The notes below the pieces were generated by a model that was given only the letters and a program-made list of their open reading frames with translations, was not told the origin of the DNA and made no database searches. A DNA stretch of 13,896 nucleotides from Methanobrevibacter sp. (lineage in GTDB: Archaea > Methanobacteriota > Methanobacteria > Methanobacteriales > Methanobacteriaceae). Positions 12,794 through 13,896 of this stretch are shown in pieces. Location of the stretch: NCBI GenBank assembly GCA_017646885.1, contig JAGCLR010000364.1, positions 1 to 13,896 of the forward strand, in the 5' to 3' direction. The first letter of the stretch is position 1. Every line of letters begins with the position of its first letter. A program made the translations under genes and the position numbers.

Positions 12794-13266
12794 TGATTTA
12801 TATTGACTTTTTCATAAAATCAACACAAGAAAGACATTTTTATAAGTTTGAAGGCAACAGTTTTGAGATTACCGAACTTCATATTGGCAGAAACGGTTAT
12901 GAATGGACTGGTAGTGAACGAAACGAAACCCACACAATTCCAATTAAATTTACAATGAAAACTAATCTTGGCGAAGAACATAGTTTTGAAATTGACTGTG
13001 GTTATACAGAAGGAAAAGATTGGAATCATAAAAAATTCCGAAATTACAAAATGACACATTTTTGTATATTGGAAGAAAAAGATGGTTTGTATGTTGTATC
13101 TGACGAATGGGATGAAGCAAATAATGAATGGAAAACTGACTATGAGTTCCAAAATAAAATTACACAATACTTTAATAGTAAAATTCAAAACGATACAGAT
13201 TTTCTCAAAAAACGATATAAAGAAATAAAGAAAATGGATAATATGCAGACAGATTTTGCAGATTAG
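12793..13266 (+). CDS. DF-tail small protein 20
   Basis: A 157-residue unrecognised protein, predicted beta-rich for the first 110 residues (MIYIDFFIKSTQERHFYKFE; KFTMKTNLGEEHSFEIDCG; FCILEEKDGLYVVSDEW) and helical at the end. The tail reads KKMDNMQTDF followed by A-D. The N-terminal family helix is absent. No gene follows for nearly 500 bases, so its tail codons have no overlapping ribosome-binding duty. The long reading frame on the opposite strand here is a shadow. Confidence 0.75.
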   Translation: MIYIDFFIKSTQERHFYKFEGNSFEITELHIGRNGYEWTGSERNETHTIPIKFTMKTNLGEEHSFEIDCGYTEGKDWNHKKFRNYKMTHFCILEEKDGLYVVSDEWDEANNEWKTDYEFQNKITQYFNSKIQNDTDFLKKRYKEIKKMDNMQTDFAD

Positions 13267-13280
13267 AAAAAACACTTTAT

Positions 13281-13310
13281 TTAATACAAATTAAGAATGA
13301 TTGCTATATT
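13281..13310 (+). promoter_or_regulatory. Possible promoter of the noncoding region
   Basis: TATATT (13305-13310) matches the -10 of the three other promoters, preceded by TGC; TTAATA (13281-13286) at 18 bases is a 4/6 -35 match. Transcription would begin near 13317, just before the structured stretch. No terminator is visible after the gene ending at 13266, so read-through is also possible. Confidence 0.5.
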
Positions 13311-13316
13311 TGATAC

Positions 13317-13575
13317 TGACATTAGTGTAAAGTCCCGTTCCTCGGAGCGAACAGCAACCCAATGTGAGTATCGGTAGAGGGCGGGCCAATGGTGTATGAA
13401 TTAGTATATGCCCACAGTTGGATAGGTACAAGGTGTTTGAAGACACTGAACTATCATTGTAAATCTAATAGCGAAGTAAGAATTAACAACTCTTACACAC
13501 AGCCGCCTTGGTGTTAATGGATATAGTCGGAGTACAGGAAGACCGCCCCGTAAGCCATTATGTAACATCCCTTAG
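13317..13575 (+). ncRNA. Putative structured RNA of unknown family
   Basis: This stretch has no supported reading frame, is more G+C-rich than its surroundings, and can form many helices: GTTC/GAAC (13337-13340, 13349-13352); GGGCGG (13379-13384) with CCGCCC (13543-13548) at long range; CCAA/TTGG (13386-13389, 13418-13421) stacked under GGTGTAT/ATATGCC (13391-13397, 13406-13412); GGTGT/ACACT (13432-13436, 13443-13447); GTAAGA/TCTTAC (13476-13481, 13491-13496); TAATGG/CCATTA (13515-13520, 13555-13560). GGATATAGTCGG (13519-13530) resembles the 3' strand of group I intron helix P7; ACTAT (13450-13454) could pair with it, and CAATG/CATTG (13360-13364, 13455-13459) could be P3. The match is partial, with no recognisable exons. 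The ends are estimates. Confidence 0.5.
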
Positions 13576-13627
13576 CAGTGATGAATATACAGTCAAAACA
13601 AAAAAATGTATTTTCATTGAAAGTTCT

Positions 13628-13650
13628 GTTTAAGTCCTTTAGGCTTAGAC
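13628..13650. repeat. Hairpin in the noncoding region
   Basis: GTTTAAGTC (13628-13636) and GGCTTAGAC (13642-13650) form a 9-bp RNA stem, with two G-U pairs, around loop CTTTA. No T-tract follows, so it is not a simple terminator; it may be a domain of the upstream RNA or a leader element of the gene at 13763. Confidence 0.55.
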
Positions 13651-13695
13651 AGTTCCGAAAACCATATCAAACAAAAAACATCATCAATAAAATAA

Positions 13696-13737
13696 TTGTT
13701 TCCGAAGGAAACAACGAAATTTCAAAGAAATTTCGTT
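13696..13737. repeat. Two abutting perfect inverted repeats
   Basis: TTGTTTCC-GAA-GGAAACAA (13696-13714) is an 8-bp hairpin with a 3-base loop. It is followed, overlapping by two bases, by AACGAAATTTC-AAA-GAAATTTCGTT (13713-13737), an 11-bp perfect hairpin. They lie 26 bases upstream of the ATG at 13763. They could shape the leader of that mRNA, block an RNase or bind a dimeric protein; neither is followed by a T-run typical of a terminator. Confidence 0.7.
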
Positions 13738-13762
13738 ACACTTTTCAAAAGAGAGTTATCAA

Positions 13763-13896
13763 ATGGATCCTAGAATAAAATTTCTTGAAGGTAAATTACG
13801 ATACTTGCAAGGACAACTCACAGCTAATCTATTCAATAGACAGACACAAACATTAGTTAATCATAATTTAACTGATGAAGTGAATCATGTGACAAA
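13763..13896 (+). CDS. Hypothetical protein, cut by the window end
   Basis: The first 44 residues of a gene that runs off the right edge: MDPRIKFLEGKLRYLQGQL, then TANLFNRQTQTLVNHNLTDE. AGAGAG lies 7-8 bases before the ATG. The start looks like an amphipathic helix, possibly a coiled coil. Too little is present to assign a family, or to tell whether it ends in a DF tail. Confidence 0.55.
   Translation, partial: MDPRIKFLEGKLRYLQGQLTANLFNRQTQTLVNHNLTDEVNHVT

Noticed and set aside
12820..13275. 151-residue reading frame on the - strand
   Set aside because: It is a Phe/Ile/Cys-rich shadow of the + strand gene at 12793, which has a tailed C-terminus and a good start context.
13317..13450. A tRNA in the G+C-rich stretch
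   Set aside because: I found no acceptor stem with a T-loop GTTCRA and anticodon arm at proper spacing.
13317..13575. Cobalamin riboswitch
   Set aside because: AGTGTAAAGTCCC, GACACTG and ACAGGAAGACCGCC superficially recall conserved boxes, but the GGGAA box is missing, the CACTG segment pairs with an upstream strand instead of the usual one, and no transport or B12 gene follows.
13317..13575. Confident call of a group I intron
   Set aside because: Only the 3' P7-like string is convincing; the 5' partner is atypical and no interrupted gene or splice junction can be identified.
13578..13778. 66-residue reading frame with a GTG start
   Set aside because: It has no ribosome-binding site, runs straight through three strong hairpins, overlaps the better-supported start at 13763 and has low-complexity basic composition.
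1..13896. CRISPR array or long direct repeats
   Set aside because: Repeated elements are short junction motifs inside genes; no regularly spaced identical repeats were seen.

Overview
The window looks like a piece of a large double-stranded DNA phage, or a phage-like element, of low G+C content. The evidence is: tightly packed short genes with ATGA/TAATG overlaps, nearly all on the + strand; many small unrecognised proteins; a C-terminal piece of a DNA methyltransferase; and a YG-repeat homing endonuclease. Consensus sigma70-type promoters (TTGACA-17-TATATT), clear Shine-Dalgarno sites and one Sec-type signal peptide suggest a host that uses standard bacterial signals and probably has a Gram-negative envelope. 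TAA, TGA and TAG all act as stops. I cannot name the host or the phage group from sequence alone.

Layout. (1) 1-450: 3' end of a methyltransferase-like gene and its terminator. (2) 429-9795: one long transcription unit, starting at a promoter embedded in that terminator. It holds a zinc-ribbon gene (487-840), a small exported protein (842-1135), seventeen consecutive small genes (1143-7259), then an accessory block: a frameshifted homing endonuclease (7273-8311), a PQ-loop/SemiSWEET-like transporter (8308-8595) and a major-facilitator transporter (8579-9734, apparently frameshifted near its start). (3) 9772-11739: a second promoter-in-terminator, three genes and a bidirectional terminator. 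(4) 11742-12287: one gene on the - strand. (5) 12345-13266: a third terminator/promoter element and two more small genes. (6) 13267-13762: no convincing gene; a promoter, a likely structured RNA and several strong hairpins. (7) 13763-end: a gene cut by the window edge.

The main novelty is a set of twenty small proteins (17 in the array plus those ending at 11712, 12793 and 13266) with the same C-terminal signature, here called the DF tail: [KR]-x3-[LIMVA]-x2-D-F, at or within eight residues of the C-terminus. All twenty have K/R eight residues before the F, and 16 also have a hydrophobic residue right after that K/R. Many also share an N-terminal helix pattern, roughly M-T-x-x-E-h-x-x-h-C-x-x-L-G-h. 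They look like a diverged paralogous family with one address tag, perhaps for virion packaging or for docking on a common partner. Neighbouring genes of other kinds lack the tail. Part of the signal coincides with the ribosome-binding site of the next gene (AAGGA overlapping the D-F codons), but at least seven of the twenty tails cannot be explained that way.
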